This document shows positions 18,396-26,048 of a DNA stretch of 64,000 nucleotides, piece after piece (within the stretch, counting starts at the first letter, position 1; each line of letters begins with the position of its first letter). The translations under genes were made by a program, and so were the position numbers. Source of the DNA: CALGSZ01 sp042408955 (lineage in GTDB: Bacteria; Chloroflexota; Chloroflexia; Thermomicrobiales; UBA6265); the NCBI GenBank assembly GCA_042408955.1, contig JBHOQQ010000066.1, forward strand, positions 62,001 through 126,000. The letters run 5' to 3'. The notes under the pieces were generated by a model. The model saw only the letters and a program-made list of their open reading frames with translations, ran no database searches and had not been told where the DNA came from.

Positions 18396-18614
18396 TTAAT
18401 GACCAGGGTCTGGTCCTTCCCATGATTCGTATTGCGGTGATCCGGGTTCGGCAATGCGTTGGGCTGGCCGGCGCTCTTCGATCGGCTCCGCCGGAGAGCG
18501 GAGAGTCGCACCCGGCGGAGGCATGTCATCATCCTCAGTGTTGTGCAGATATCGCCATTCGAGATCCCAATCGCGTAAACCCAGGATGCGTGACCACAGC
18601 TTGCGGAGTGCCAT
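18396..18614 (-). CDS. Small hypothetical protein
   Basis: This 72-residue frame begins MALRKLWSRILGLRDWDLEW and has a basic amphipathic start and an acidic, proline-rich tail. GGAGG lies eight bases before the ATG at 18614, which supports translation. I recognise no domain and no signal peptide. It sits between the HTH regulator gene and the cupin gene, all on the minus strand. It could be spurious. Confidence 0.45.
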   Translation of the reverse strand: MALRKLWSRILGLRDWDLEWRYLHNTEDDDMPPPGATLRSPAEPIEERRPAQRIAEPGSPQYESWEGPDPGH

Positions 18615-18726
18615 CGTGCCAACCTCCATGCTCAGTTCCGGCCGGTGACTGCCGGGCGAACCGGATGCGGACCTGCAGGAGTGGGCGCAAGGTCCGTGCC
18701 GATGCCTCTCCGCTATGACATACGCG

Positions 18727-19131
18727 CTATGCGGGTTGGTAGTCTTCTCGTGGCGGAGTAAAGACATCGATCACGAGACAGCCGTGCTCGTCTGTCGTTG
18801 CGCTATGCGGAACATTGGGCGGGATAATGTAGGCGTCCCCGTAGCGCAGTTCCCGTGTTTCGTCGCCGATAGTCAATCGCATCATCCCTTCGAGCACGGT
18901 GCCAGCCTGCTCATGCGGATGGTGATGAGTGGGGACGGTGGCGCCAGGGTCGATCCGGACGAAGTTGAACATCAGCTTCCCACCCGTTACTGACCACATC
19001 GTGATGCCCGGCAGAGGGGAAAACCGATGCATCGTCTCCTGGCGTGCCCAAACGGGAGAGAACGGTGGCGGCTCGGGCGGCGTCGTGCCGGCGGCGGCGA
19101 AGGGGCTCGGGCGAGTAGCGTCGGTGGACAT
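18727..19131 (-). CDS. Cupin domain protein
   Basis: The 134-residue protein has the two cupin motifs: PTHHHPHEQAGTVLEG (metal-binding His/His/Glu) and GDAYIIPPNVPHSATT (last His). Such small beta-barrels bind a metal and act as enzymes, epimerases or sensors; the function here is unknown. ATG at 19131 (MSTDATRP) is preferred over the upstream GTG-like start because the extra residues look non-coding. It is divergent from the tyrosine recombinase gene. Confidence 0.88.
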   Translation of the reverse strand: MSTDATRPSPFAAAGTTPPEPPPFSPVWARQETMHRFSPLPGITMWSVTGGKLMFNFVRIDPGATVPTHHHPHEQAGTVLEGMMRLTIGDETRELRYGDAYIIPPNVPHSATTDEHGCLVIDVFTPPREDYQPA

Positions 19132-19289
19132 GGGCAATCTACTCCTCACATCATCGCGTTGCTGAGTGCTGGTTGGGGCCAGCGGTCAGGTCGTCCTGCC
19201 GGCAGTGTAGCAGCCTGGCTACTGGCCACGTCGAGGCGGGCTTGACATCGTTAGGCGGCGCTCCTACGCTGGTGTCCAGGGAGGCCGAT

Positions 19290-20363
19290 ATGGAGCGTCC
19301 AAGTCAGCCTGCGCACGACGGTCGCCTGGTGACCAAATCACCACGTCAGAAGCCGCGTCGCCGTGCTAAGGTCATCACAGCGGAAGCGCGCAACCAGCCT
19401 TATACGGACGATCCGCACTTATCGGAATTGGAGCGCCAGGCCGCGGACGCGGTCCCCGATCAATTGCCCTTGTTTCTGCCGGGCCCGTCCGGCAGCTTGA
19501 CACCGTTGCTCGGTGGCTTGCCACCCCTGGAGCCTGATAGCAGCTTGGAGCTTGCCCGGGCCTGGTACCGGCGGGAACTTGAGCAGGCCAAGCGACCGGC
19601 GAACACCATCGAATCGTATTGCTACGATCTCGTCAAGCTGCAGGAGCGAACCGGGCCAAAGCCGATCAATCGTATCACGCGATCGGACATCGCTGATTTC
19701 CTCGGCCGGGCGAATACGCGTTCGACACGCAAGCGTCGTCTCACATCTGTTCGGCGGTTCTTCCGCTTTCTCATTGACGATGCGCGCGTGCTGACCGAAG
19801 ACCCGACCGAGGGCTTTTACCCGCATGCCATCCAATTGCGGTCGCCGGTGCCGCTGTTCGCCGAGGAGCAGGAGCGCCTGCTGCGCGCGGCGGCAGAGGA
19901 TGAGCCTTGGTCGCTCCCTGCGATCTGGCTCATGATGCGCCTGGGGCTGACGCGAGGGGAACTGCTCGCCTTGCGGCGGGATCACATCGACTTGGCCGAT
20001 CCGGATCAGCCCGTCGTGTATATCTTCTACGACGATGTTACGAAGCAGGCAAAGGAGCGCAAGCTCGCCGCGAACGCAGAATTCGCGGCGATCTACCGCA
20101 CCTATTTGGAGCAAGCCGAGCCGGCGGATCGCCTCTTTCCGTTCGGGTTTCAAGCGGTCAACGGGATGGTGGAGCGGGTGCGTCGTGCAGCCGGGATCGC
20201 CAAGGAAGTGACCCCGAACACTTTGCGGCACACCTTCGCTGTGGAGCGGGCGAAAGATGGCGCGGACGAAGATCAACTCCTGGCGCTGCTCGGCCTGGCG
20301 GATGATCCCCGCAACCGCGCCAGCGTCCGCCGTTACATCAAGCTGGCTGAGCCGCCGCTGTAG
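19290..20363 (+). CDS. Tyrosine recombinase, atypical active site
   Basis: The 357-residue protein has a core-binding SAM-like domain (SLELARAWYRRELEQ) and a phage-integrase catalytic domain. The first catalytic Arg lies in GLTRGELLAL near residue 223, the Lys in KQAKERKL, the second Arg in NTLRHTFA near residue 311, and the nucleophile Tyr in RRYIKL near residue 349. The His usually before LRHTFA is Asn (TPNTLRH), and the usual His/Trp after LLG is Leu (LLGLADD). A shorter start at 19290 is used since AGGGAGG precedes it by five bases. Two 30-base direct repeats lie just after the gene. Confidence 0.85.
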   Translation: MERPSQPAHDGRLVTKSPRQKPRRRAKVITAEARNQPYTDDPHLSELERQAADAVPDQLPLFLPGPSGSLTPLLGGLPPLEPDSSLELARAWYRRELEQAKRPANTIESYCYDLVKLQERTGPKPINRITRSDIADFLGRANTRSTRKRRLTSVRRFFRFLIDDARVLTEDPTEGFYPHAIQLRSPVPLFAEEQERLLRAAAEDEPWSLPAIWLMMRLGLTRGELLALRRDHIDLADPDQPVVYIFYDDVTKQAKERKLAANAEFAAIYRTYLEQAEPADRLFPFGFQAVNGMVERVRRAAGIAKEVTPNTLRHTFAVERAKDGADEDQLLALLGLADDPRNRASVRRYIKLAEPPL

Positions 20364-20401
20364 CGCGTCACTCGGTGCCATCATGCCGCACGCCGGTGTT
20401 C

Positions 20402-20491
20402 CTGCTACCCAAGTAGGAGGGGGCCATTGCGCGCGGCAGGCCCCGGCGCCTGTCGCAGGAACTGCTACCCAAGTTGGCGGGGGGCCATTGC
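20402..20491. repeat. Pair of direct repeats after the recombinase gene
   Basis: CTGCTACCCAAGT and GGGGGCCATTGC flank a few variable bases in two copies, at 20402-20430 and 20462-20491, exactly 60 bases apart. The first copy also contains a short inverted repeat CTAC/GTAG. They begin 39 bases after the tyrosine recombinase stop codon, so they are candidate core sites for that enzyme. This is a positional inference. Confidence 0.55.
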
Positions 20492-20639
20492 ATGCGTTGC
20501 TGCGTTCCGGATGGTACCGGCTGTTCCTAGGTGCTCGGGAGTGCTCGGGATGATGACTGGACCGGCGACGCGCATGTGCTGCACGCGGTGCGAGCACGGG
20601 AACGCTGCAATGGAACCCTCATGAGGTTGGTACCTACCA

Positions 20640-20945
20640 GATTCCCTGTCATCCTGATCCGAGCCCTATCATTCCGAGCGGAGCGAGCAATCTCTCGCGA
20701 CGAGCGATCAACCATCAGCCGTCAGGCATCAGGCATCAGTGCGTGGCTACCTATGCCAGACATAAAGAGATCCCTCACTTCGCACTCCATCACGCGCTTC
20801 GCGACCGCGCTGTCGCGAACGAATTGACGGGGACGTGGCTGAGGGTGCCGAAGGAGGTGAGGAGGGCACCGTTCTTCCGAGGCGAAGCCACCCCCGTCAT
20901 CCCGAGCCTAGCCCCGTCATTCCGTGCTTCGCACAAGATGACGCG
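20640..20945. repeat. Dispersed inverted element with 7-bp repeats, copy B
   Basis: A left arm ATTCCGAGCGGAGCGAGCAA with TCTCTCGCGA (20668-20700) is followed by four 7-base steps (ATCAGCC, GTCAGGC, ATCAGGC, ATCAG) at 20714-20739 and a degenerate inverted arm with AAAGAGATCCC at 20763-20793. Two more partial arms with CCCGTCATCCCGAG and CCCGTCATTCCG lie at about 20896-20935. The layout matches copies A and C, although the second 7-base block is missing. Confidence 0.6.
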
Positions 20946-21207
20946 AGGCACCATTGAATGATCACCAGGCCGCATCATCACTGCATTGGTCGCGATGCTC
21001 GTCACGTTTCAATGGGGACGAATGCACCGCACAAGACCTCACTAATCGCTCTGGGACACCGTGCTACACTCACGAAGCCGTGCGGCAAGTGGCTGGCATG
21101 AGAAGGGCGAAGCGCACAGACACACGCGCCCACGCATAGCAAACCAGGCAGGGCCAGATTGCAGCGCGAAGCTTCGAAGGCATGACGAGGCAAAGGGATA
21201 GGTGACG

Positions 21208-22278
21208 ATGGGCATGATCCCCTCCGACGAGACCACCAACGCGCAAGAAGCCCAGAAGGAGACCGGTGGCGAGCAGGAGTCTGAGATCGAGCGGCTCCGC
21301 GAGCGGCTGGCGTTTTACGAGTCGTTCGACCGCTTGATTCAGGAGAATATCGCGCGCTCCGGTGATCTGCTGCGGGAAGCCATGGATCTGCGGGAGTCGG
21401 CTGCACGGGAACTTGCCGAGGCGCGTGCCGAAGCTGCCCGCTTGCGAGCCACTCAGCAGGCTCGCCTGCGCGAAATCCTCAATCAGATCTTGGACGATCT
21501 GTCCGTGCTGCAAGGGCAGGCTGAGCGAGTTGCCCGGCGTGCCGCCGACGCTCTTGATGAGGTCGAAGCCTCCTTGCCTCCTGGACCAGAGACTCCACGC
21601 CCTATCACGCCACGGGGATTTCCACATACCGCGCCGCTGCCGCCGTTGCCGCCCGACCTGCGGCCGTTCTCACCGGCTGAATTCCTCAGTCCCGGCGAGC
21701 ATCACGAGGACGTGCTCTCCGAGTTACCAGAGCCGCCAAGCGCAGCAGAGCCAATGGCCGGAACGGCGCCACTCGTGAACGATGTCCTGGAAACCGTCGA
21801 AGTCTCCACCTCCTTGCAAGAGGCAGAACCGGCCGAGGCTCCACCAAGCGCTCCCGTAGTAGATGACGCAGTGCTGGGAGAGGTCGCTCCGCCCAAGGTC
21901 TCAGAGGAGGGTGATCAAGGAGCCGGTACACTGCCTGAATCTAGCTCGGCACCAGATATCGCCGCGGCTCCGCAGCCCCGCGATCAAGCAACGCCAGCCC
22001 GAGCGGTTCCGCCACCAGCTACGATTACGCGGACGACAACCCTCCTCGTGCACGGTGTGCCACGAGCGACGACGGCGCTTTCGCTCAAGCGCTATCTTGA
22101 AGGCTTGAGTCATGTGCACGAGGTTGAGCCACGAGAATTCGCTGAAGGTATCCTCCGGCTCCAGATCACGGGTCTCCGTCCGCTGGACATCGGCGACCTG
22201 AGTGGATGGCCTGAGGGGCAAGCTCTGGAAGCAATCCACGTTCGCGAGGATTTGTTGGAAGTGCGCTTAGCGCGATAA
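21208..22278 (+). CDS. Coiled-coil protein with C-terminal ferredoxin-like domain
   Basis: This 356-residue protein has three zones. Residues about 20-110 form a long charged coiled coil (IERLRERLAFYESFDRL then repeated heptads up to RVARRAADALDEVEA). A low-complexity Pro/Ala/Glu linker spans about 110-270. The last 80 residues (TTTLLVHGVPRATTALSLKRYLEGL ...) look like a small alpha-beta domain of the HMA/ferredoxin-like kind, without CxxC. No signal peptide or membrane segment is seen. ATG at 21208 has AAAGGG ten bases upstream; GTG at 21202 is an alternative. It may be a scaffold or division-type protein; the role is unknown. Confidence 0.75.
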   Translation: MGMIPSDETTNAQEAQKETGGEQESEIERLRERLAFYESFDRLIQENIARSGDLLREAMDLRESAARELAEARAEAARLRATQQARLREILNQILDDLSVLQGQAERVARRAADALDEVEASLPPGPETPRPITPRGFPHTAPLPPLPPDLRPFSPAEFLSPGEHHEDVLSELPEPPSAAEPMAGTAPLVNDVLETVEVSTSLQEAEPAEAPPSAPVVDDAVLGEVAPPKVSEEGDQGAGTLPESSSAPDIAAAPQPRDQATPARAVPPPATITRTTTLLVHGVPRATTALSLKRYLEGLSHVHEVEPREFAEGILRLQITGLRPLDIGDLSGWPEGQALEAIHVREDLLEVRLAR

Positions 22279-22321
22279 CGCACCGGCAAAGGACAGCACA
22301 GAGAGGAAGGAATCTAGACCG

Positions 22322-23713
22322 ATGGCCGAGCAATCCTGGCAGACGTACCTCGAGCACGAGTACGACCGGCACTTTGCCGAGCTCTTGGAACTGCTTCGCA
22401 TCCCCAGCGTGAGTACCGATCCCGAGCACCGGCCCGATGTTGCCAAGGCCGCCGAGTGGGTGGCAAACCGGCTTCGCAACGCGGGCGTGCCGGTCGTGGA
22501 CATTTTGCCCACGGCCGGTCACCCAGTTGTCTTTGGGCGATGGCATCATGATCCGGCGCTGCCAACGCTCTTGGTCTACGGCCATTACGATGTGCAGCCG
22601 CCCGATCCGATCGAACTCTGGGAAACCCCACCCTTCGAGCCGTCCATTCGTGACGGGTTGATCTTCGCGCGCGGTTCGGCCGATATGAAGGCCAATCTCC
22701 TCACACTCATTCAGGCTGTGGAAGCCCACGCCCGAACCCATGGCCGCCCTCCGGTCAACCTGATATTTCTCTTGGAGGGCGAGGAGGAGATCGGCAGCCC
22801 CAATCTCCCGGAGGTGATCCGGATCCATCGCGATCAGCTCGCCTGTGATGCGATCCTGTCGGCCGATGGCGGGATGTACGGCCCCGATGTTCCGTCGCTC
22901 GTCGTCGCCCTCAAGGGAATTGCGGGTTGCCAAGTCGATATCCGCACCGGCTCAACCGACTTGCACTCCGGTTCCTACGGCGCAGTGGCCCCAAATGCAG
23001 TGCAAATGCTGGTTCAACTTGCCGCGACGATGCACGACCGTGAGGGGCGGGTCGCGATCGCCGGCTTTTACGACCAAGTTCGCCCACTGACCGACCAAGA
23101 TCGCGCTGAACTCGCGGCAGTGCCCTTCGATGAGCGGGCGCTTTTGGAGGAAGCCGGTGTAGAAACCCTCTGGGGCGAGCCAGAGTACACCCCGCTGGAG
23201 CGCCGCTGGGCCCGCCCGACGCTGGATTTCAATGGCATCTGGGGCGGCTTCCAAGGCGAAGGCACCAAGACCGTCACGCCATGCGAAGGCCATCTCAAGA
23301 TCACCTGCCGGCTGGTCCCAGACCAGGAGCCAGAGGATATCCTGCGCCTCATTGAGCGCCATGTCGCCGAACACACTCCCGCTGGCATTCACGCAACCGT
23401 CCGGCCAATGCCGGGCTCGGCGCGCCCGTTTTCGATCCGTCGTGATGATCCAGCGCTAGTGGTGGCTCGGCAGGTCCTGAGCGATATCTACGGCCGCGAG
23501 CCGCTCTTCATACGCGCTGGGGGATCGGTGCCGATCACTGAGGTATTTCAACGGGAACTCGGCAAAGATACGGTGACGATCGGTTTTGGCATGCCTGGCA
23601 GCCGCGCCCATGCTCCGAACGAATGGTTCCGAGTCGCCGATTTCCCGATTGCCCGCAAGGTATATGCACGATTCCTCGAGGCACTCGGTGAGAACGGACG
23701 CGCCGCCACCTGA
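22322..23713 (+). CDS. M20 family dipeptidase / peptidase
   Basis: The 463-residue enzyme is an M20/M28-clan metallopeptidase that hydrolyses dipeptides or related amides with two zinc ions. Metal ligands are visible: VYGHYDVQPP (His and the Asp), GSADMK (bridging Asp), LEGEEEIGS (catalytic and ligand Glu), SADGG and the C-terminal SRAHAPNEW. An inserted lid domain carries LKGIAGCQVDIRTG and the STDLHSG segment. Length matches the CNDP/PepV-like subgroup. It starts 43 bases after the coiled-coil gene, probably in the same transcript. The start has GAGAGGAAGG about 11 bases upstream. Confidence 0.92.
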   Translation: MAEQSWQTYLEHEYDRHFAELLELLRIPSVSTDPEHRPDVAKAAEWVANRLRNAGVPVVDILPTAGHPVVFGRWHHDPALPTLLVYGHYDVQPPDPIELWETPPFEPSIRDGLIFARGSADMKANLLTLIQAVEAHARTHGRPPVNLIFLLEGEEEIGSPNLPEVIRIHRDQLACDAILSADGGMYGPDVPSLVVALKGIAGCQVDIRTGSTDLHSGSYGAVAPNAVQMLVQLAATMHDREGRVAIAGFYDQVRPLTDQDRAELAAVPFDERALLEEAGVETLWGEPEYTPLERRWARPTLDFNGIWGGFQGEGTKTVTPCEGHLKITCRLVPDQEPEDILRLIERHVAEHTPAGIHATVRPMPGSARPFSIRRDDPALVVARQVLSDIYGREPLFIRAGGSVPITEVFQRELGKDTVTIGFGMPGSRAHAPNEWFRVADFPIARKVYARFLEALGENGRAAT

Positions 23714-23877
23714 GCGGCGGTCGCAACCGGCCGGCAGTGATCGCATTGCGAACTTAGCAGCCATAAAAGCCTAACGCCTGGGGACCAACGTCCTTCCCCT
23801 AGCAACATTGTGGGCTATGACCATGCGGTTGATGCCTGGCCGGTGGTTCTGTTAGGCCAGTGGACCTTTGGTTGATT

Positions 23878-23974
23878 CCCCCAACAGACATGGTGAGCCA
23901 AGCTGGAAAGGGCTCAATTGTTCCGCCAGGCTCGCTTGCCCTCGCACGCGCGAGCCTGGCAGGTCTGTTGGGGG
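23878..23974 (+). ncRNA. Three-way-junction leader RNA (candidate cis-regulatory element)
   Basis: Three perfect helices are nested. P1 pairs CCCCCAACAGAC (23878-23889) with GTCTGTTGGGGG (23963-23974), 12 pairs. P2 pairs TGAGCC with GGCTCA. P3 pairs GCCAGGCTCGC with GCGAGCCTGGC, 11 pairs. The 3' strand of P1 contains the GGGGG that serves as ribosome-binding site for the gene starting at 23982, so the fold would block translation. A smaller hairpin CTGGCC/GGCCAG (23836-23860) lies just before. I do not recognise a known riboswitch class; it could also be a repeat remnant. Confidence 0.6.
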
Positions 23975-23981
23975 TTGCATC

Positions 23982-25034
23982 ATGAAACGATCGTTCGGTG
24001 TGTTGATGAGCCTGGTGGTGACCCTCGGTTTCCTCGGCTCGCTCGTTGGTACGGTCACAGCGGCTCCAGGCTCCTCACGGCTCCGCACCGGGGTCTCCGC
24101 CATCAGCGCCGCGGAGTACAGTCCGGATAGCGAGGAGTGTGCATTCCTCTCCATCATTAATACCTACCGCGCGCAGAACGGGCGAGGTCCACTCACGCTC
24201 GATCGCTATCTCGGCGCGGCTGCTGAGCACCATTCGTGGGACATGGCGACCTACAACTATTGGCACAGCGACCACAGCCTCCACGACGGCACCTCATGGA
24301 TTCAGAACCTCAAGAATCACGGGTACGACTATCAGCAGCTCAGCACCTCGATCGCGGAGAACATCGCGGCCGGCTATGAGGGCGCTTCATCAACGTTCAC
24401 CCAATGGAAGAATTCGTCGGGCCACAACGCCAACATGCTCAGCAGCACCATAAAGGCCATCGGCATCGGCCGAGCCTACAATGCTAATGCGACCTACAAG
24501 TGGTATTGGACAACAACATTTGGCGGAAAGGTCGTGGAGCCAGTCGATTGCTCTGGCAGTGGCGGAAGCTCGTCGCCGACTCCGACCGCGGCGCCATCTC
24601 CCTCCCCGACTCCATCTCCAACCTCCGCCGCTAGTGGAACGACGCTCACCATTGTTCGCAGCGCCCGCAGCACATCTGCCTCAACGAGCTCTGCCTACGC
24701 GTACGACCGGAAGCTTTCGACCGACTGGCGGACAACAAGCTCCACGCCGCCCAGCGCTGCCTACATCTGGTTCGATTTGGGAAGCGTCAAGAACATCAGC
24801 TCCATTTCGTGGTACTTCAGCCAAAGCTATACTGGGACGTACGACATTCAGATTTCAACCACATCCACATCGAGCTCAAGCTGGACAACGATCGCGACCC
24901 GCAGTAAGTCGCCGTCCGGCCAGTGGCTCACCTTGGACTGGAGCGGCAAAGCCCGTTATGTCCGCATCTACTTCCGCAAGCCGTCCACCGGTACGTACTA
25001 TCCGTACCTGGCGGAAGTGCGCATCACGGGATAA
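23982..25034 (+). CDS. Secreted CAP-domain protein with C-terminal discoidin-like domain
   Basis: The 350-residue protein starts with a signal peptide (MKRSFGVLMSLVVTLGFLGS ... TVTAAPG). A CAP/SCP domain follows at about residues 45-190, with LSIINTYRAQNGRGPL, the His of AAEHHSWDMA, HSDHSLHDG, SIAENIAAG and GHNANML. A Ser/Pro/Thr-rich linker (about 195-220) leads to an F5/8-type C (discoidin) domain (YAYDRKLSTDWRTTS, YIWFDLGSVKNISSISW, KARYVRIYF), a carbohydrate-binding fold. Extracellular binding or peptidoglycan-related action is likely. The ATG at 23982 has GGGGG seven bases upstream, hidden in P1 of the leader RNA. No frameshift seen. Confidence 0.9.
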   Translation: MKRSFGVLMSLVVTLGFLGSLVGTVTAAPGSSRLRTGVSAISAAEYSPDSEECAFLSIINTYRAQNGRGPLTLDRYLGAAAEHHSWDMATYNYWHSDHSLHDGTSWIQNLKNHGYDYQQLSTSIAENIAAGYEGASSTFTQWKNSSGHNANMLSSTIKAIGIGRAYNANATYKWYWTTTFGGKVVEPVDCSGSGGSSSPTPTAAPSPSPTPSPTSAASGTTLTIVRSARSTSASTSSAYAYDRKLSTDWRTTSSTPPSAAYIWFDLGSVKNISSISWYFSQSYTGTYDIQISTTSTSSSSWTTIATRSKSPSGQWLTLDWSGKARYVRIYFRKPSTGTYYPYLAEVRITG

Positions 25035-25241
25035 TCAGCGAACATCCTGCACACTCACCAGGAAGCCAGTGGGAGATGTGGATCTTCCGCTGGCTTCGCC
25101 GTCTCGAGGGTCTCACGCAGATGCAATAGGACGTGCGTACCCCTGCAGCAAGCCGCCAACGTGTTGCTCATCCCACTACACTATGCATGGACCAGCATCG
25201 CCTGGTGCGCTCCGGAAGGGGCAAAGTCTGGAACCAAGACC

Positions 25242-25943
25242 ATGGCGCGCATCCTAATTGTGGAAGACGATCCGGCTATTGCTGACCTTGTTCGCCTGTA
25301 TCTCTGCCGCGAAGGTCACGACGTCAAGGTGATCGGGCACGGCGTCACCGCGCTCCATCACATCGAGGCGCACCACGAGGAGATTGATGCCATCGTCCTC
25401 GACGTGATGCTCCCCGGCCTCGACGGCCGCGGAATCTGCCGGCGCGTCCGCCAGCGCTCCGATGTGCCAATCATCATACTGACCGCTCTCGACGATGATC
25501 GCGACAAAATCGAAGGGCTCGACCTCGGCGCGGATGACTATCTCACCAAGCCATTCAATCCGCTGGAGCTTGCTGCCCGCGTTCGCGCCGTGCTGCGACG
25601 CCGCGCCAAAGCGACACCGGCACAGGCCTCGTCCATCAATGTGATCGCCCTTGGCAACACGCGAATTGAGCTCGATACGCGGCACTTTATCGTCAACGGC
25701 TTCGAAGTTCCTCTGCGCACCAAGGAGTTCGAGCTTCTGGCCGCGTTCGCCCGCCGGCCAGGTGTTGTGTTGACCCGGGATCATTTCCTCGAAACGGTTT
25801 GGGAAGGTGATTTTGACGGCGATACGCGGACGGTTGATGTGCATGTTTCTCGCCTCCGCGACCGGCTCGCCGCGGCCGGCGCCACCCTTGAGATTGAGAC
25901 CGTTCGCTCAGTCGGCTATCGCCTGGCGGTTCGACAATCATAA
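25242..25943 (+). CDS. OmpR/PhoB-family response regulator
   Basis: The 233-residue regulator has a receiver domain (ILIVEDDPAIADL, phospho-acceptor Asp about residue 54 in VLDVMLPG, Lys about 103 in YLTKPF) and an OmpR winged helix (LRTKEFELLAAFARRPGVVL, WEGDFDGDTRTVDVHVSRLR). It is the partner of the histidine kinase 105 bases downstream. The ATG at 25242 begins the conserved MARILIVEDD segment. The stimulus is unknown; cell-envelope sensing is suggested only by the secreted CAP gene upstream. Confidence 0.93.
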   Translation: MARILIVEDDPAIADLVRLYLCREGHDVKVIGHGVTALHHIEAHHEEIDAIVLDVMLPGLDGRGICRRVRQRSDVPIIILTALDDDRDKIEGLDLGADDYLTKPFNPLELAARVRAVLRRRAKATPAQASSINVIALGNTRIELDTRHFIVNGFEVPLRTKEFELLAAFARRPGVVLTRDHFLETVWEGDFDGDTRTVDVHVSRLRDRLAAAGATLEIETVRSVGYRLAVRQS

Positions 25944-26048
25944 TGCGCCTGATAATTCACCGCGGCCATGAGCGTTTACGGTGCGGTTACCAAGACCCGA
26001 TACACTGGACTACACACGGACGTTGATCGCAGCCAGTAGTCAGTAGCC

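Noticed and set aside
23878..23974. c-di-GMP-I or purine riboswitch identity for the three-way junction.
   Set aside because: The conserved junction and loop bases of those classes are absent; only the general shape agrees.
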